DNA of 64,000 nucleotides from Neoechinorhynchus agilis (GCA_051530055.1 CM121341.1:15872001-15936000), one strand, 5' to 3'. Numbered from the stretch's first letter, positions 46,190 to 58,734 are shown. Notes: generated by a model from the letters alone, not told the origin. Numbers and translations are program-made.

Positions 46190-47185
46190 TTATTATATTG
46201 TTTAAATCTTTTATTCTTAAGTCTAAATCCGTCTATCCATTGATTTATGCTGACGATATTTTTTATCTTGTAAACATAAGCGCAGATCGTTTTTATTGAA
46301 TCATATTGATTCTTACTTATTGAGGCTCCAAGAAGGCTTAAAAGTTGCGAGTCTTACAATTAATCCTGCTAAGACGGTGATCTTGCCACTTACTAAATCC
46401 TATTCTTCGCGTGCACAATCGAAGAAAGATTTCTATTCTTATCACACGTCATCTACTTTCACCATTAAAAGAAATAACCGAGTTCTCGGTATAGACTTCC
46501 CACCTAGTAATAGGCGTACATTAGTCAGCTCCTCGTTATCGAGTTTCTTTTACGAAACTTCTTCGCTTTTAAAACGTGCACTTCTCGATTTTAACTTTAG
46601 TTATGTATACCGACTTATGCTCACTTTCTTTGGAGGCTGCCTATGCTTTTTTACTAAAGGTCGACCACCCGAAATGCGAGTCGCCTTTTTTAACTTCTTT
46701 GTTAAAAAATTATGAAAACACTTAACAAATTCTCCGTTCCGAAATCTCATCTTTGATCAGCTTTACATCGAATTTTTGTAACTAAGGTATGGTTTTACTC
46801 TCCATCCTTCTCTTTTAATAAACTCTTTCTTTTTAATAATGAGATTTTCATTTTATCATCCATATCTAGCCAGGTTAATTCGTTTATCCAATTATCTATT
46901 AGAAAATGTTTACCTAATGAAAGAAATATTCTTGAACCCTTCCTCGTAATCCTTAATTTAAATGACAGATTAAAAACATTCTTTAGCAAAACACTTCTAA
47001 ATGGGTAAGTCCGATTTGTTCGGGAGCAAGGGGTGGTGATTGAGGAGCTTGAGATCACTCTTACTCGGCATCACTGCCTTGCTTGTCTTTTGATTACATT
47101 TAGATCTTCCTGCTCAAGAAAGCAAATACGAATTGAATGTGCATATGCGATTAAATATAAATAAAAAATAAAAATAAAAGATTGA
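46190..47185 (+). mobile_element. LINE RT fragment (motif C onward)
   Basis: LIYADDIFYLVNIS (46243-46290) is RT motif C, followed by LQEGLKVASLTINPAKTVIL (motif D-like) and RNNRVLGIDFPPSNRRTLV (the LGIxF block). Further coding-like text continues to about 47150 (RNILEPFLVILNLNDRLKTF) and a tail AAATAAAAAATAAAAATAAA closes it. 5'-truncated and degraded. Confidence 0.75.
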
Positions 47186-47879
47186 ATATCACTATTCGTT
47201 GATTGTGTTTAACTCAATCGCAACATTCCTTCATATCTTCTTAGGTTTTTACAGCTCGATGAAGTCCAGATTTAATTACGGGCCGCAAAAGCGAACAAAA
47301 ACTCAAAATCCTTGTTTAATTGTGAAAATCGTTGGAAGCGTTAGGCGTGGACAGAGCTACATAGAAATCAAGAACAATGCAGATGTCCCTTAATTCTCTA
47401 AAACACTATAATTTTAGCCGAGGTAAGGAATAAACGTGTTTGAATTTTTGAGTCAAGACAAAGTATCGGGATTTTGAAAAGTTGTAATTTAGGATTTACG
47501 GTTTCTTGGCGTTTTTGCCATAATTTATATCGTGCAAACATCTCCTGGATGATACCAAGTGTGTATTTTTCAACCGAAAACAAATCCTCGGTTACCCGTT
47601 GGTTTGTATATGACTAATTTGCACGAAGATATGAACTCAGGGCTTACACTTGATTCTCATTTGGTGACTTTCCTGAGCTTCATAAAATGCACTTTGCGCT
47701 TATTCTACGACGAGCTTAGAAACTGACTCATTTGGTTGAAAACGAGAGTTGCATTGATTTTACTCACTGTCATCACCTTTTGAAGTCAGGTGGCATCCGT
47801 CTGCTGCATGCGCCCATTTTTGACTTTTAAAGACATACTTCTGCACTTTCACCTCAAACATTCATAACTTTCAGCCCCA
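47186..47879. other. Intergenic
   Basis: No supported feature between the LINE tail and the ArfGAP gene. Confidence 0.5.
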
Positions 47880-48998
47880 ATGAAGGATTTGAGAGACGAT
47901 AACCGACGCCGGGCAAAACTCAGTCAACTCGTATCCCAGCCGGAAAATGCGACCTGCTTTGACTGTCTTCAGAAAGGAATCAGCTATGCCAACATGACCG
48001 TCGGGACATTTGTTTGCATTAGATGTTCTGGTGTACTGTAGGTTCCACCGGAGAAGAGTAAAATTCATTTGATTAATTTTAGGCGTGGTCTCATTCCACC
48101 ACATCGTTTAAAGTCAATCTCGATATGTACCTTCAGCAACGATGAAATTCAATTTTTATTTGACCGCGGAAATATGGTGAGGATGTGTTCTTTGCTTGGA
48201 AACACTAAGAGGGTGGCGGGGTTTTTATAATGCTTTTCAACAGATTTGTCCATTCGACGGTCTACTGACTACTCACTCCTCTTGACACACATTTTCTGCT
48301 ATTTCAATTCGATCGGCATTAATTTTATCCGTCGAAACCGATGGTGCTTATTGATTTGATCATTTTTCGTATATAGTTTCTGTGGTACTTTAAAACCTTC
48401 TACTTCACAATTGTTTAACTTAGTTTAACTGATACTTTTAAGTTTATGAAAGCTGTCTATGGTGATCTAAAGGTACCGCCTGAAACAAGAAATGCAAAAG
48501 TGATGAAAAGGTTTCTCAGTGGAAAGTACGGTCGGAAACCTGATTTTGAAATAAAAGTTGTTAAAGGCACTCAAAATGAATTGAAAAATGACTTTGAAAC
48601 TTTACCAGTAAGTCCGGTAGAAGAGTGTTCTAGTATATGACTATCGTTAACTTTAGTTGAGGGTAACAGGAAATAGTGTAAAACTGTGCAAGATATCCGA
48701 CATCGCTGCAAGACTGACCGGGGAAACGTCAAAGGACTCTAATAATCATGCTGCACTTGAGCTGTGCACCGGTGCTGCGAATTCGCCAGGACTTAATTCG
48801 AAGAAATCCAATAATGAAAGCGTAGACAATTTCGCTAACAGCGAAGTTAACAGTAAAGTCGATGATTTGGTCACAGAGACCTTGGAATTCTTAAAATCGG
48901 TTCCTAGTGCACCTACAGTAATGAAACAATCACGCGACGAGTCCTCAACCGCGAGTTTGGTTGCTCAAGACATAGAAAAACTACTTGCCGAATTCTAA
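47880..48998 (+). CDS. AGFG-type ArfGAP protein (256 aa)
   Basis: Exons 47880-48037, 48083-48176, 48443-48632, 48670-48998; introns 45, 266 and 37 nt, all phases close. The ATG follows CTTTCAG by 5 nt. The ArfGAP zinc finger is CFDCLQKGISYANMTVGTFV then CIRCSGVL (C-x2-C-x16-C-x2-C), followed by RGLIPPHRLKSISI with the arginine finger. NMTVGTFVC and KSISICTF match AGFG1/Hrb rather than other ArfGAPs. The domain end is VMKRFLSGKYGRKP. The C-terminal 110 residues are Ser/Asn-rich and lack the FG repeats of vertebrate AGFG. Likely role: Arf GTPase activation or endosomal trafficking adaptor. Confidence 0.88.
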
Positions 48999-49452
48999 GA
49001 TCAGTGTGAATCTTTGCATCACATATTATAATCGATTGAAAAATATTCAGTTGCTGTGGTCGTGAATACAATCAAATCTCTTATGTAATCTAAGCGTAAT
49101 GATTTATCGTATATGTTCCAACCAAGAACATTTTATTAGTTTTCTTAAAGTATTTCATTCACTTTAGACAGTCTAGTGAAAGCCTAACTTTGATCGATTA
49201 TTAGATTTGTGCTCTCGCGATGGACCATTTACTCATTGGGTAGTTATGATATAAATCAGTTTCTAGTATTTCATAATGTTGCCCTGCTCATTGGCATTGC
49301 CTAAGCAATTTTAACCTCAAGAGTAGTTTATCTTTTAACATTAACACGGCACTGATTTGAATCCATTTATTTCCAAAAAGAAAGAAGGTCATTCAAACCA
49401 TGTTGCTTGACAACGACGAAATAAAAAGAATCCATATTCTTAATTAACAAAT
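48999..49452. other. Intergenic
   Basis: Spacer between two plus-strand genes. No supported feature. Confidence 0.5.
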
Positions 49453-49878
49453 ATGTCCTCAGAAAACGTGGAATTTACTTTTGATGTAGAGGAAGAAGAC
49501 TGTGATTTATTGTGCAGAAGCACAGTTGATTTACCCGAGATTCACGAACACGTGCTTGGGAGTTCAAAGGAAATACGGGAAATGGCCAAAAGGCTTTTGT
49601 TGGAAGGAATTAAGATGGGGTTACACCAACAAGACTTGTGTGAATACCTAAAGTGTAATCTTGAAAGCGACTGTGGTGGTATTTGGTGCGCTGTGATTGG
49701 AACTGCATTTGTATTTCGAGGTCAATGTTCTCGCGATCATTATCTACATTTTCAATATGAAAACAATCATGTTATTTTGTCGCAAACGGAGACCTTAGAA
49801 CTGCGCGACAAAAGCGTTGAATTCCCAACGAAGCGCCAAGAACATGAACGACGTGAAGCGCCAAGTTTTATTAATTGA
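49453..49878 (+). CDS. Dynein light chain (LC8/DYNLL-like) protein with extensions
   Basis: A single exon of 141 residues. The central 85 residues follow the LC8 fold: MAKRLLLEGIKMGLHQQDLC, EYLKCNLESDCGGIWCAVIG, TAFVFRGQCSRDHYLHFQYE, then VILSQTE. W-C-x3-G-x2-F and the edge strand correspond to the LC8 dimer/partner groove. There is an acidic N-terminal extension (FDVEEEDCD) and a basic C-terminal one. Flatworms carry many divergent dynein-light-chain-like proteins, several in the tegument (family knowledge), so a non-motor role is possible. Confidence 0.8.
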   Translation: MSSENVEFTFDVEEEDCDLLCRSTVDLPEIHEHVLGSSKEIREMAKRLLLEGIKMGLHQQDLCEYLKCNLESDCGGIWCAVIGTAFVFRGQCSRDHYLHFQYENNHVILSQTETLELRDKSVEFPTKRQEHERREAPSFIN

Positions 49879-50054
49879 GTTTTTAATAAATGATTAATTT
49901 TTGGAGCGGTTGGTATTGCTATACACAAGTTCTATATCATCAACTGAAGATTTCAGCTTTTCCTTTGGGCTTAAAAACGGCAAGGACTGATATTACTGCG
50001 TTGCTGCCATGGCGACCCTGTTCAGCCTTTTCCAAATTTGACTCAGCAATTTAA

Positions 50055-50483
50055 ATGCCCAATCGAAAATCGTTGTGCGTATCACAAGTAAATGAGGTTT
50101 GTTTGTTTGACCTAACATAATTCCTCATACTACTTTTTCAATAGAAAGACATTAAAGGACTTGAAAGAAGAAAAGCCAGTCAATCGTGTCGAATCAAAGT
50201 CTATATTGGCTACTACTTAATAAAATACATCAACGATGTTTATCAATTCGAACTGCGTTGCACTCATTTACCTACCATAGGAGATCTATTACACTCGGTG
50301 TCCGTGCAATTCGATATTTATTTAAATGATGCGATGCTTTTTTACAAAAAGGAAAGGATTGATTGTTTAAATCACGATTTATCGTTGGATAATGTGGGAG
50401 TTGAACAAGGTTCAATTCTCTGTCTTCATCGACAATCTACAAAAATGGAACCTTCCTCTGTAAAGACTGAGGAAAACTCATAG
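50055..50483 (+). CDS. Small protein with probable ubiquitin-like fold (126 aa)
   Basis: Exon 1 50055-50096 (MPNRKSLCVSQVNE) begins 8 nt after TTGACTCAG; a 48-nt intron (GTTTGT...AATAG, phase 0) leads to exon 2 50145-50483. Residues 25-110 run RIKVYIGYYLIKYINDVYQF, HLPTIGDLLHSVSVQFDIYL, LDNVGVEQGSILCLHRQ. The order strand-strand-helix (TIGDLL), short strand and the closing (L)xxxGVxxGSxLxL motif is that of ubiquitin-like domains. There is no C-terminal GG, so it is unlikely to be conjugated. The specific family is not recognised. Confidence 0.55.
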
Positions 50484-50639
50484 GAATTTATAAAGCACTC
50501 TTTTTGAATTGAATAAAATTGATTTATATCCGAGTTGCACGAGGTGGTCGATTAATTATTTGGGTTTAAGCATTGATTGTTCCCGCAGCAGCGCAAACAA
50601 ATTCCATATAATTCTTATTACGACTAAAGAGAAAGAAAA

Positions 50640-51440
50640 GGTACCGTCAAAGACTTAGTCTACGCAACCCTGATTCCTTCCCAAACTTCTCTTTCAAAGT
50701 GAAACACGTGCCAGACTCCATCAATCAGCACCTCTGCCCTGACTCAAATTACAATCATCGCCCCACCTCAGACTTCACACAAACTATACCTGAAATGGGA
50801 CTCGCACATTACACTCTCCCTCAAGCTAAACACCTTTAAAATTTATCTCCTCGAACGCCTCTGCCATATAGGAGTCTCCTCGCCCAATCTCTACAAATTT
50901 TACTTTTCCCACGTTTCATAAAAGAGCATCTAAAATTTGCACAGCTGATTTTCCCCTCTCACCAAATGCCTTGATACTATTTTCATCGAACAAACAAAAC
51001 TCCTCTCAACCCTACCACAACAATTTTAACCATATTTTATTCCCCCTTTTCAGAGGAGCACAACACTCGTAATCCCATTTCATTTCATCCTCTTTCGGCC
51101 TTGAACCTTCTTGTACATACGCTAATTTTCCCATGCTGTTCAATCTTCTCTGATGTCATAACCTGAAATGAACCTGGGGAAAGACAAACCTCACAAGCTC
51201 TCCTGAAAACAATAACCACCAACTTTCAAATCCGACCGGTATCCTCCTCCACTCCAAAATCAATCAAGGAACCTATCATATGGTTTTAATGTTCACCAGT
51301 GCCCGGAGTTACATGGTCCCTCTACTTATGTTCAACTTTAGCTCATCAAACGCCGCTATTTTCATGTAAAACCAAGCGGAATCTTTATGTGCACACTCTG
51401 CTTGATCTTTTCGGCTTAATGCTTACATTTCTAGACCAAG
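50640..51440 (+). mobile_element. Decayed LINE 3' region
   Basis: The plus strand contains LKWDSHITLSLKLNTFKIYL and GVSSPNLYKFYFSHV, recognisable as the WxxHI...GVSPxxLxxFYxS block of the LINE at 14.3 kb but more diverged, followed by CT-rich coding-like text. Many interruptions; an old copy, distinct from the 9.5-14.9 kb family member. Confidence 0.7.
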
Positions 51441-51851
51441 ATGCAATCTGATTGGTTTTTCGTAGATGACGCTCTAAAAATGGATATAAACATAATATCT
51501 ATTGTCTAGTTTATCAGTTTAATTTAAAATGTTTGCGGTTATCGACACATGTAGAATGTTGGTAAAAAGTCGAGCTTCATTCTGATTACTGTAACAAAGA
51601 ACCAAGTGTTGTGTATCATGAGTTGGAGTTGTGTTGATCATGATTTCATATAAGGCGTATTTCGATATGAGATTTGAAAGATGCTCTAATAAACAAAGTA
51701 GACTGTGGTTCATGGTATAAAGTGATTTTATGCGCTTCCTTGAATCACATCGGTGGGCTTTGTGCCCAAGAAATCACCCGTGTGTGGGATAATCGCTTCC
51801 AAATAAGTATCGTAGGGCATTAAGGTCAACAATAACCAATAAATCATCATT
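51441..51851. other. Intergenic
   Basis: Downstream spacer of the UBR gene. No supported feature. Confidence 0.5.
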
Positions 51852-54800
51852 TTATTTAATAGAAGGATTAAGACGAAGTTTAATCCATTCGCTCTGTAAA
51901 AACTTAAAACGTTCCTTATTCAGGTACAATGCTACTTGTCTAGTAAACGCATAATCAGCTTCGCCATTTATATCTATATACAACGCTCCTAAATTCTTTG
52001 ACGCTCCTTCCAACGTAGAAATAGATACAGCCGAGTTTCTCACGTTCATTTCGATTCCAAGGTGAGCACAGCAAACTTTATTTGCGTGATTCAAAGAAGT
52101 TTTCTTCATTTGATTGCAGCAGAAGATTTTGGACGGTTGATCAACTGATACAAATGGAACGGAGCATACAAGACAGAGTCTAGTTACATTTCTGTTCCAT
52201 TTCAGATGATCGGAGAATGGCATATGTTCGCATTGTGGACATTTAAACTGAGCTACATTTAGATGCAACATATCCAAGGTTCTTGGTAGTTGGGCTATCT
52301 TCGGTTTAAGAAGCGATCGTGCTGCCAATCCTTGAAAGGTCGTAGCGACACTCAGAATCTTTAGAACGGATTCATCGCATTTTTTTGCACTGATTTGATT
52401 TATCCAAAACCAACATTTTGCATTTAATGCCGAAACAGTTATACTACCGTTCACATTTAAACCAATAAATTTACACAATGTTTCGAACGCTTCGTGTGAG
52501 CATTGATTATCGTTAAGAATGATTGATATATATTTCTCGGTCATTTGATTCCAGTTATCTCCTAGAAGTGAAAATTTTAGATAAGCCAAACCTGCGACGA
52601 TTTTAAATTGAAGCGCTAGGATATGATCTTTGCTGATTGTGTTATAGATTTTATTTTTCCTTTCAACGAACCCGCACATTTTTAAGTTGCTTTGCAACTC
52701 TTTAAGAAATTGACGAATTGTATAACTTTTGTCATTTTTAAGATCATATTCGCTTAATGCGATGGCCACTAAAGACTGAACAAGACCCAATTCATAAATA
52801 GAGCCTACGTGCTTCTGGAAAGCATCCAACGGATTTTCATCGCTCAATATAACGAGATTAATTATTAAAATAAGCGGATCGTAGAATATTATAGGCATAA
52901 ATGGTGAAACCTCATCGACTTTTGATTCAATTGCATATAAGCTATGTATAAGATAAGTAAAATGTTCTTTTGCGAGATTACTTGTTTTACGAAATAAGTA
53001 AAAAAGATTTCCGAGGAATATTAGACATCGACGCGATTCTGAATTAAAATCTTGTAATAAGTCAGATTCCAATTGGTTTCGAATAAAACCAGCTAGATTG
53101 ACGCCTTTGGTATAATCATCGTTTCCCTTAACATTCTCTTCTATAAATATATCTGCAACATCCGAGCTATCGGTCATTGAAGCGTTTGGAACAACTGTGT
53201 TGCAACGACGACCACACATTGGGCAACATAATCCTTCGGATAAGAATCTGTATGAGCACTCTAAGTGTACATGGTGCCCACACGATTGGAAATGAAGGTA
53301 ATCACTAAAATCACAATTGGTAAGATCGACGAAAAAAGATACTGGTTTCGCGATTGTGCAGTCATCATCAATTAAATCATCAACGTGTTGCTTATTCACC
53401 GGAGATGACTTCAGCCTTTCGTCTTTTTTTCCTGCTTCACCGACGGGAAAAGAACTTTGGTTTGATGACAAAAAGTAAGAGCTTGGGAACGAATCGTCAA
53501 TTACAGGAATTCCTACGAAATCCTCTGATTCAGTTACAGTTGTTTCCGATTGATCATCATCCCCAAAGCATTCACTTAAAGGGTACAAATCAAAGATAGT
53601 TCGGATCGGAAGGACGAATCTTTGCGAACTAGTACCAAGAAGATTCTCCAATTGTGCAGAATCGCTCTCCTTGTTAAGTGTAGATGTATGAAATGTAGGT
53701 TGAATCTCTTGACTGCTGTGCAATATTTCTTCTAATTTTTGGGATGTTTTGGACGGTGTCTGCAAATCGACATGCGATGCCAGAGCAAAATCGATCAATC
53801 GTATTTCAAATTCCTTGTGCAACTCGTTTAAATTGACAATCTCTGTGTTTTTTCCGTCAGTAGTCAAATTAAGATATTGTCGCGATGCCAAATCAGTTTT
53901 TTGTTTGTATGACAAAATTCCGAATGGTTTATCGTCTTTGTAACCTTGGCAAATTACACAGCATTGTGTTTCGTCGAATGTGCATTTGTTTTTCAGAAAT
54001 TGCCCAAGAATACTATCCTCCGCTGAAACCAACTTTTCCTTTTTTAATTCATTTGAGGTACTGGATTTCTCAATTACGGATATAGCGGATGGGATCGTGT
54101 TCAAGCAATCATATAGGTAATCTTCGTTTCCACTAAGTTGCAAAACAAGTCTTATAAGGTCACACAAATGAGATATCTCTGTCCACACCTGAAGCCCCGG
54201 TCTTATTTCAATTGGATTTTCGTTAAGAATAAGCGTCTTAACTCTATCCTGATCAGACAAATCCATCAGTGCTTCATCTATCTTCTTCGCGCTAGCTGTG
54301 GCTAATAACTCCACGAGTAAGCAAAAAATACTTGTTTCGCTTCCATAAACTGATACCTTTTGTGGTTGTGACTCTATGATTAGACAAGTCTGTGTGGACT
54401 TCTCAACCATCGGAGAATTGAATAACGGATCGTCTTCTTCGAAACAGTCATATATATAGTCCTCAGAAAACGGCTTACAGTGTTCGCAGGGAGATGATTC
54501 TGTGCACGGACCCCCAAGACTCATTGTTCCTTGAAAATCAGAATCTTTGACTCGCTGAAGCACATTAGTTAATACATCGTCATTTTCGTAGACACAATAA
54601 AGGTCCTCTAGTGCTTTTTCACGGATAGAATATTTATCTCTGGTTTTGAGAGCGATTCGCAATAGATTTATCAATAGATAGAGTACGTTTTCGTGACCTT
54701 GACTGCACTTGGGATACGCGCGTAGGATTAAAAATATTAGCTGGTGAAGATATCTGGAGTTGACAAGCTTATTGCAATGATCATTATGGACTGGCAAGTC

Positions 54801-57800
54801 CGGTAGCCATATATTTTTTCGTGTATGATCAGGCAAATCTGGAATCATATCGCTAATCCATTTCGTGTAATTTAGAATCGCTTTCGAATAATCTAGAGGA
54901 TTTCGAGCCGTTCTGTAAAGAGTAAAAAGAGCATCGAACGAATCTCTATTTTTGAGTTTGTAGAAGCCATTAATTGCAACAGTGGTATTCACTGTAGGAG
55001 GCATGTAATCAGCAACCTTTTCTAAAGTATTGCGCAGGTTTTGACGACATTGTTTTGAACACCTTGAATAAGTAGGTAGAAAATCTTCGATTTCTGAGAA
55101 TGTCTTGTCACCAATATAAAGGGCTGTCGTTACTTCCTTTTCGTGTTCGTTAAGGTTATAAGGATTTAAAGACACGGGACACGTTGTAAGTTGAGCAATA
55201 AGAGTCATGAAAGATCTCACGTTGTTGTAATGGTTTGGCGACGAAAACTTTGTATCTCCAAACGTCCCATTATTGATTGATCTTACGAGAAATTCAGGAT
55301 TTTGCAAATAATCGTACAGCAGTTTGAATCGGCGAAAAAACGTTAAAATGAGGTTTTCCGTAGGTAATCTGGAACATATAGCTCGAATTAGGAATCTGTC
55401 TTGGTCAATAGGTGCGCTAATATCAGGTGATTTGCTTCGAGTGTACTTTGAGCAATTCCATTTGATTGCAGGATTAAAAGGTTCCTCGGAAACGGCGCAT
55501 TGGAGTTGAACTGGATGAGCTAAAATACGTTCCAAAAGGTGTATATCTACCTTCAATTCATCGAAAATCTGGCTAAGTGAAAGCTTGAAGTGTTCTTTTA
55601 AAACGAATATAAGATTAGATAATAGCCGGTGCAGTGGAAGATGGAATGTTAATGAAAAATCAAGAGCGTCGTTCGCTATGCCAACGTTTTCATTTTCGAA
55701 GTCCATGAGATTGCAATTGAACCCTGCTTGCTTGCACCAATGGTCAATTCCTTTTAAGACTTGCGCGAGTGCGCTGATGATTTGCTTGATCTTTAGATTG
55801 TAATAAATCGATTCGAGCAATGTCTTAATGGGCTAATATGCAAAACCCCTTTATCAAAAGCGTTTCTTTGTCATAAATAAAAACTAAAAATATTACTTCT
55901 TAGTTATGGCAAAAGACGTAAAAAATGAATTTGATGCACATGAAGTATTAGCAAATAAAGAATTTAAAGAGTTGTACCGATTTAAAACAAATGTGCTGGG
56001 CGAGTCCGCCCTTAAACCATGCGACGAATTGGTCGTCAAAAGATGCAGGCGGCCAGAGGCAACTGTAGTAAGACTTTCCTCCCAGGATAAAAATGGCTGT
56101 CCAGCGAGGGTCGTGATTTAAGCTGTGAAAAGAATTAAATTAATAAATTAGAAAAATAAAAATACTTGTTCAGACACCTTAAGAATAATTTAAAAGAAAT
56201 TTTACGAACCTTAAAACTAAGAATCGATTTTGCAATTTTTCAACAAAAAAAGACATTCGCGAGTTTGACTTACTGACCGAAGGCTGTATGCTTAGAGCAT
56301 CAACCCTTAATGTTTTTAGTATTGAAACGACAACTTCATCATTTAAGTGGAAACTCGTTTTCCAAGCCAATCTCTCAGCGACTGAGATTGTATTCGGTAA
56401 AGAATCATCAAGCTTCTTGAATCCACCGGTATAAATCATTCCTTGAAGATGCACTAAAATATCTACCCACATTGCGAAAAAATTCTTTTGACCTATAAAA
56501 ATTTCAGTTGCATTTGAGTCACCTAATACACATCTCAACTCCTTAAAGGTTTTCGATAACAGCAGCATTTGGGAGCAACTTGGATTGAGTACCATTTGCA
56601 GAGGTTTTGTGAACAATGATCGACCATCATACCTGACTGTGGCCGGCACAAGGCAATTCTCGCATTCGATGAAGCATTCTTTGCAAGAGTATAAAATAAC
56701 ATTGAAAAGATCAATCAACATTTCCTTTTCCTTTATAATCGAGATATTAGAAAAAAGGATAAAACTGAACAAAGCCTTATTGTTTACAGCCTTTTCATCC
56801 AGAGTTTGTCTTAGAATTCGTTGAGCCAGTAAATACCACTTAATATATTCTCGAATAAGAGGAATCCTGATACATTTATACATAGAAACCCCTACAAGTA
56901 GATGACTTAGGTTCTCTGGGAAACCCGTCCTACAGCTCCAGTAAATCAGTTCGCTCAAAATGTTCTCACATTTGAAAGGTTTAAGTTCTGGTAATCCTTC
57001 GATTTTGCACACTTCTAAAGAATGATCTCTTATTCGGTTGCAAGCAATATCTTCTATCTTTCTGTTTAACATTAAGCAAATGATGGTACTTGCTAGCGAT
57101 GAGCCGAGCCTTGAAATGTCTGATAATAAGCTGAGAATAAGATCGTTGAGCTCTAAACCATTTAAAATCTCATACGTTTCCCTTTCACATAGATACGTAT
57201 TTTTGTACAGATCTATGACTATGAATCTCCACGGTTAAAAGACTTCATATTATAAGAATCAGTGAATTTTTAAAAGTCAACAATGATGCATTCACTAATA
57301 CGCCGAAACTGTCGCGCTCAGTCGACTAGAGCGACGTTTAATATTAAAGTTACATTTACTTACGATCATACCTAAAATATTGGGTAGCGAAGAAAACTTA
57401 TCTCTAACAGAACTCGGGGGTGAGGTTTCGAACTATTAGCTTTTCTAGCCCCCATAAAGATCCATGAATGTATGATGTGAAGTAATTCTGGCTTAGCGAG
57501 AGATTCGCTCGAAAAACCAAGTTTAAATTTGTGCGTGAAAGTCGCTGGATACCATAATGGCATTGTTGATTCACCGAACTTCTGTACGTATCTAAAGACG
57601 GCGCTCTGCTGAAGAGATCGTATTTCCGATTTCTGTCGTTCATTCAAGTTCAACATGTTCATAATACGTAGATTTATAATTATTACTTCAGCTAATTCTA
57701 CTAAAATCGGTTTCATGGTCACCATAATCATTTCTAGTTCCTTAGAAGATAACCTATGTGCTTCATTTTTTCTTGAATGGAGAAAACAACTAAAATTGGC

Positions 57801-58331
57801 ATTAAACTTTTCTCGGTCGCCGCATGAACATATTGTGTAGTCATCCATTTGCAAATATCTATAATCATGAAGAAAATGTCCGCCGTGCTCAAAGCAATTC
57901 CTGCAAAGAAAACCCTGACGCTTCGTCTCACATGAGCGACAGTTGAATGCCAAATTGTCAAACTTCAACACAGTACCACAAATGCGATCCTTCGCTCCGA
58001 TTCTAGTACACAACTTGTCAAATACCGTGAAAATATATTCTGCGTGGACCTTTATGTTTTGTTCCTCGGTGCAGAGGTTAGAGAACGCTGTATTTAACAG
58101 TAGACGATCATTGGAAAATTCCGATATGGCCCATCCGGAACATAGATAAGCTTCCAGAAGAGCGATTCGAGCAGTCAGTTGGCCGTAACAAAGAACTCTT
58201 TTCACGAGCTCATTCACCTTACTTACATCATACCCAATTGAACACAAGAACGCAAAATAAGACGGAGAGGCTAAACTCATCTCGTTTTTATCATCTGATG
58301 TGTTAACGTTTGTCCAATGAAAGTTTTTCAT
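51852..58331 (-). CDS. UBR-family E3 ubiquitin ligase (UBR3/UBR1-type)
   Basis: Three large exons: 58331 to about 57381, about 57230 to 56210, and 55829 to 51852; about 2,000 residues in all, close to human UBR3. Exon 1 has a UBR-box zinc finger (CGTVLKFDNLAFNCRSCETK, RNCFEHGGHFLHDY, ICSCGDREKFN...CFLH) at about residues 120-190. Exon 3 has a split RING-H2: QCCVICQGYKDDKPFGIL near 53950, and after about 220 residues of Ser/Asp-rich insert FQSCGHHVHLECSYRF...CCPMCGRRCNTVVP near 53215-53300. The layout UBR box, RING, C-terminal Cys cluster (FKCPQCEHMPF) fits UBR1/2/3; the spacing in the box resembles UBR3, so N-degron binding is not assured. The exon 1/2 and 2/3 phases were not fully reconciled. 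Confidence 0.87.
55906..56121 (+). CDS. Small opposite-strand ORF inside a UBR intron
   Basis: ATG at 55906, two bases after TTCTTAG (SL-type acceptor), 71 codons: KNEFDAHEVLANKEFKELYR, VVKRCRRPEATVVRLSSQDK. AT-rich sequence with AATAAA-like signals follows (TTAATAAATTAG). It lies entirely between UBR exons 2 and 3 on the other strand. The composition looks coding but no family is recognised. Confidence 0.4.
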   Translation: MAKDVKNEFDAHEVLANKEFKELYRFKTNVLGESALKPCDELVVKRCRRPEATVVRLSSQDKNGCPARVVI

Positions 58332-58576
58332 CGCTATCTTCCTTTAATAGTAGCGTTTCGCAGCAGGTTACCATAGTGACACAGAAAAAACTTGCAGGCT
58401 TATTTCGTCAAATCGTTAGTTTTTAAAATCATCATAAATTGCTATTAGCGTATTAAATACAATTCAATATCTTGAGTATTATTGTTACGTTTTTAATAAA
58501 AAAATTGTTTACCGGATGAAAACCTAAGCAGTATTTCTAACATATACCGTGATACCTCACATATCGACAACAACAA

Positions 58577-58656
58577 GGATTTATTCGTTAGGAATCGCAA
58601 TGCATTTACTTTTTTTCAACAGGGATTTATTCTTTAGGAATCGCAATGTATTTACT
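58577..58656. repeat. Tandem duplication of a ~35-bp unit
   Basis: GGATTTATTCGTTAGGAATC (58577) recurs at 58622 with few changes, followed in both by GCAATG(C/T)ATTTACT; CACATATCGACA also recurs beside each. A short, fairly recent duplication. Confidence 0.7.
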
Positions 58657-58734
58657 GCACATATCGACATTGCAATATGTTCAGTTATATAAACACGTTT
58701 TATTGATTTAGAAAAACGATCCATACACTTGCCA

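Noticed and set aside
53354-54085. Plus-strand ORFs opposite the UBR gene
   Set aside because: They are antisense shadows of a long conserved coding frame.
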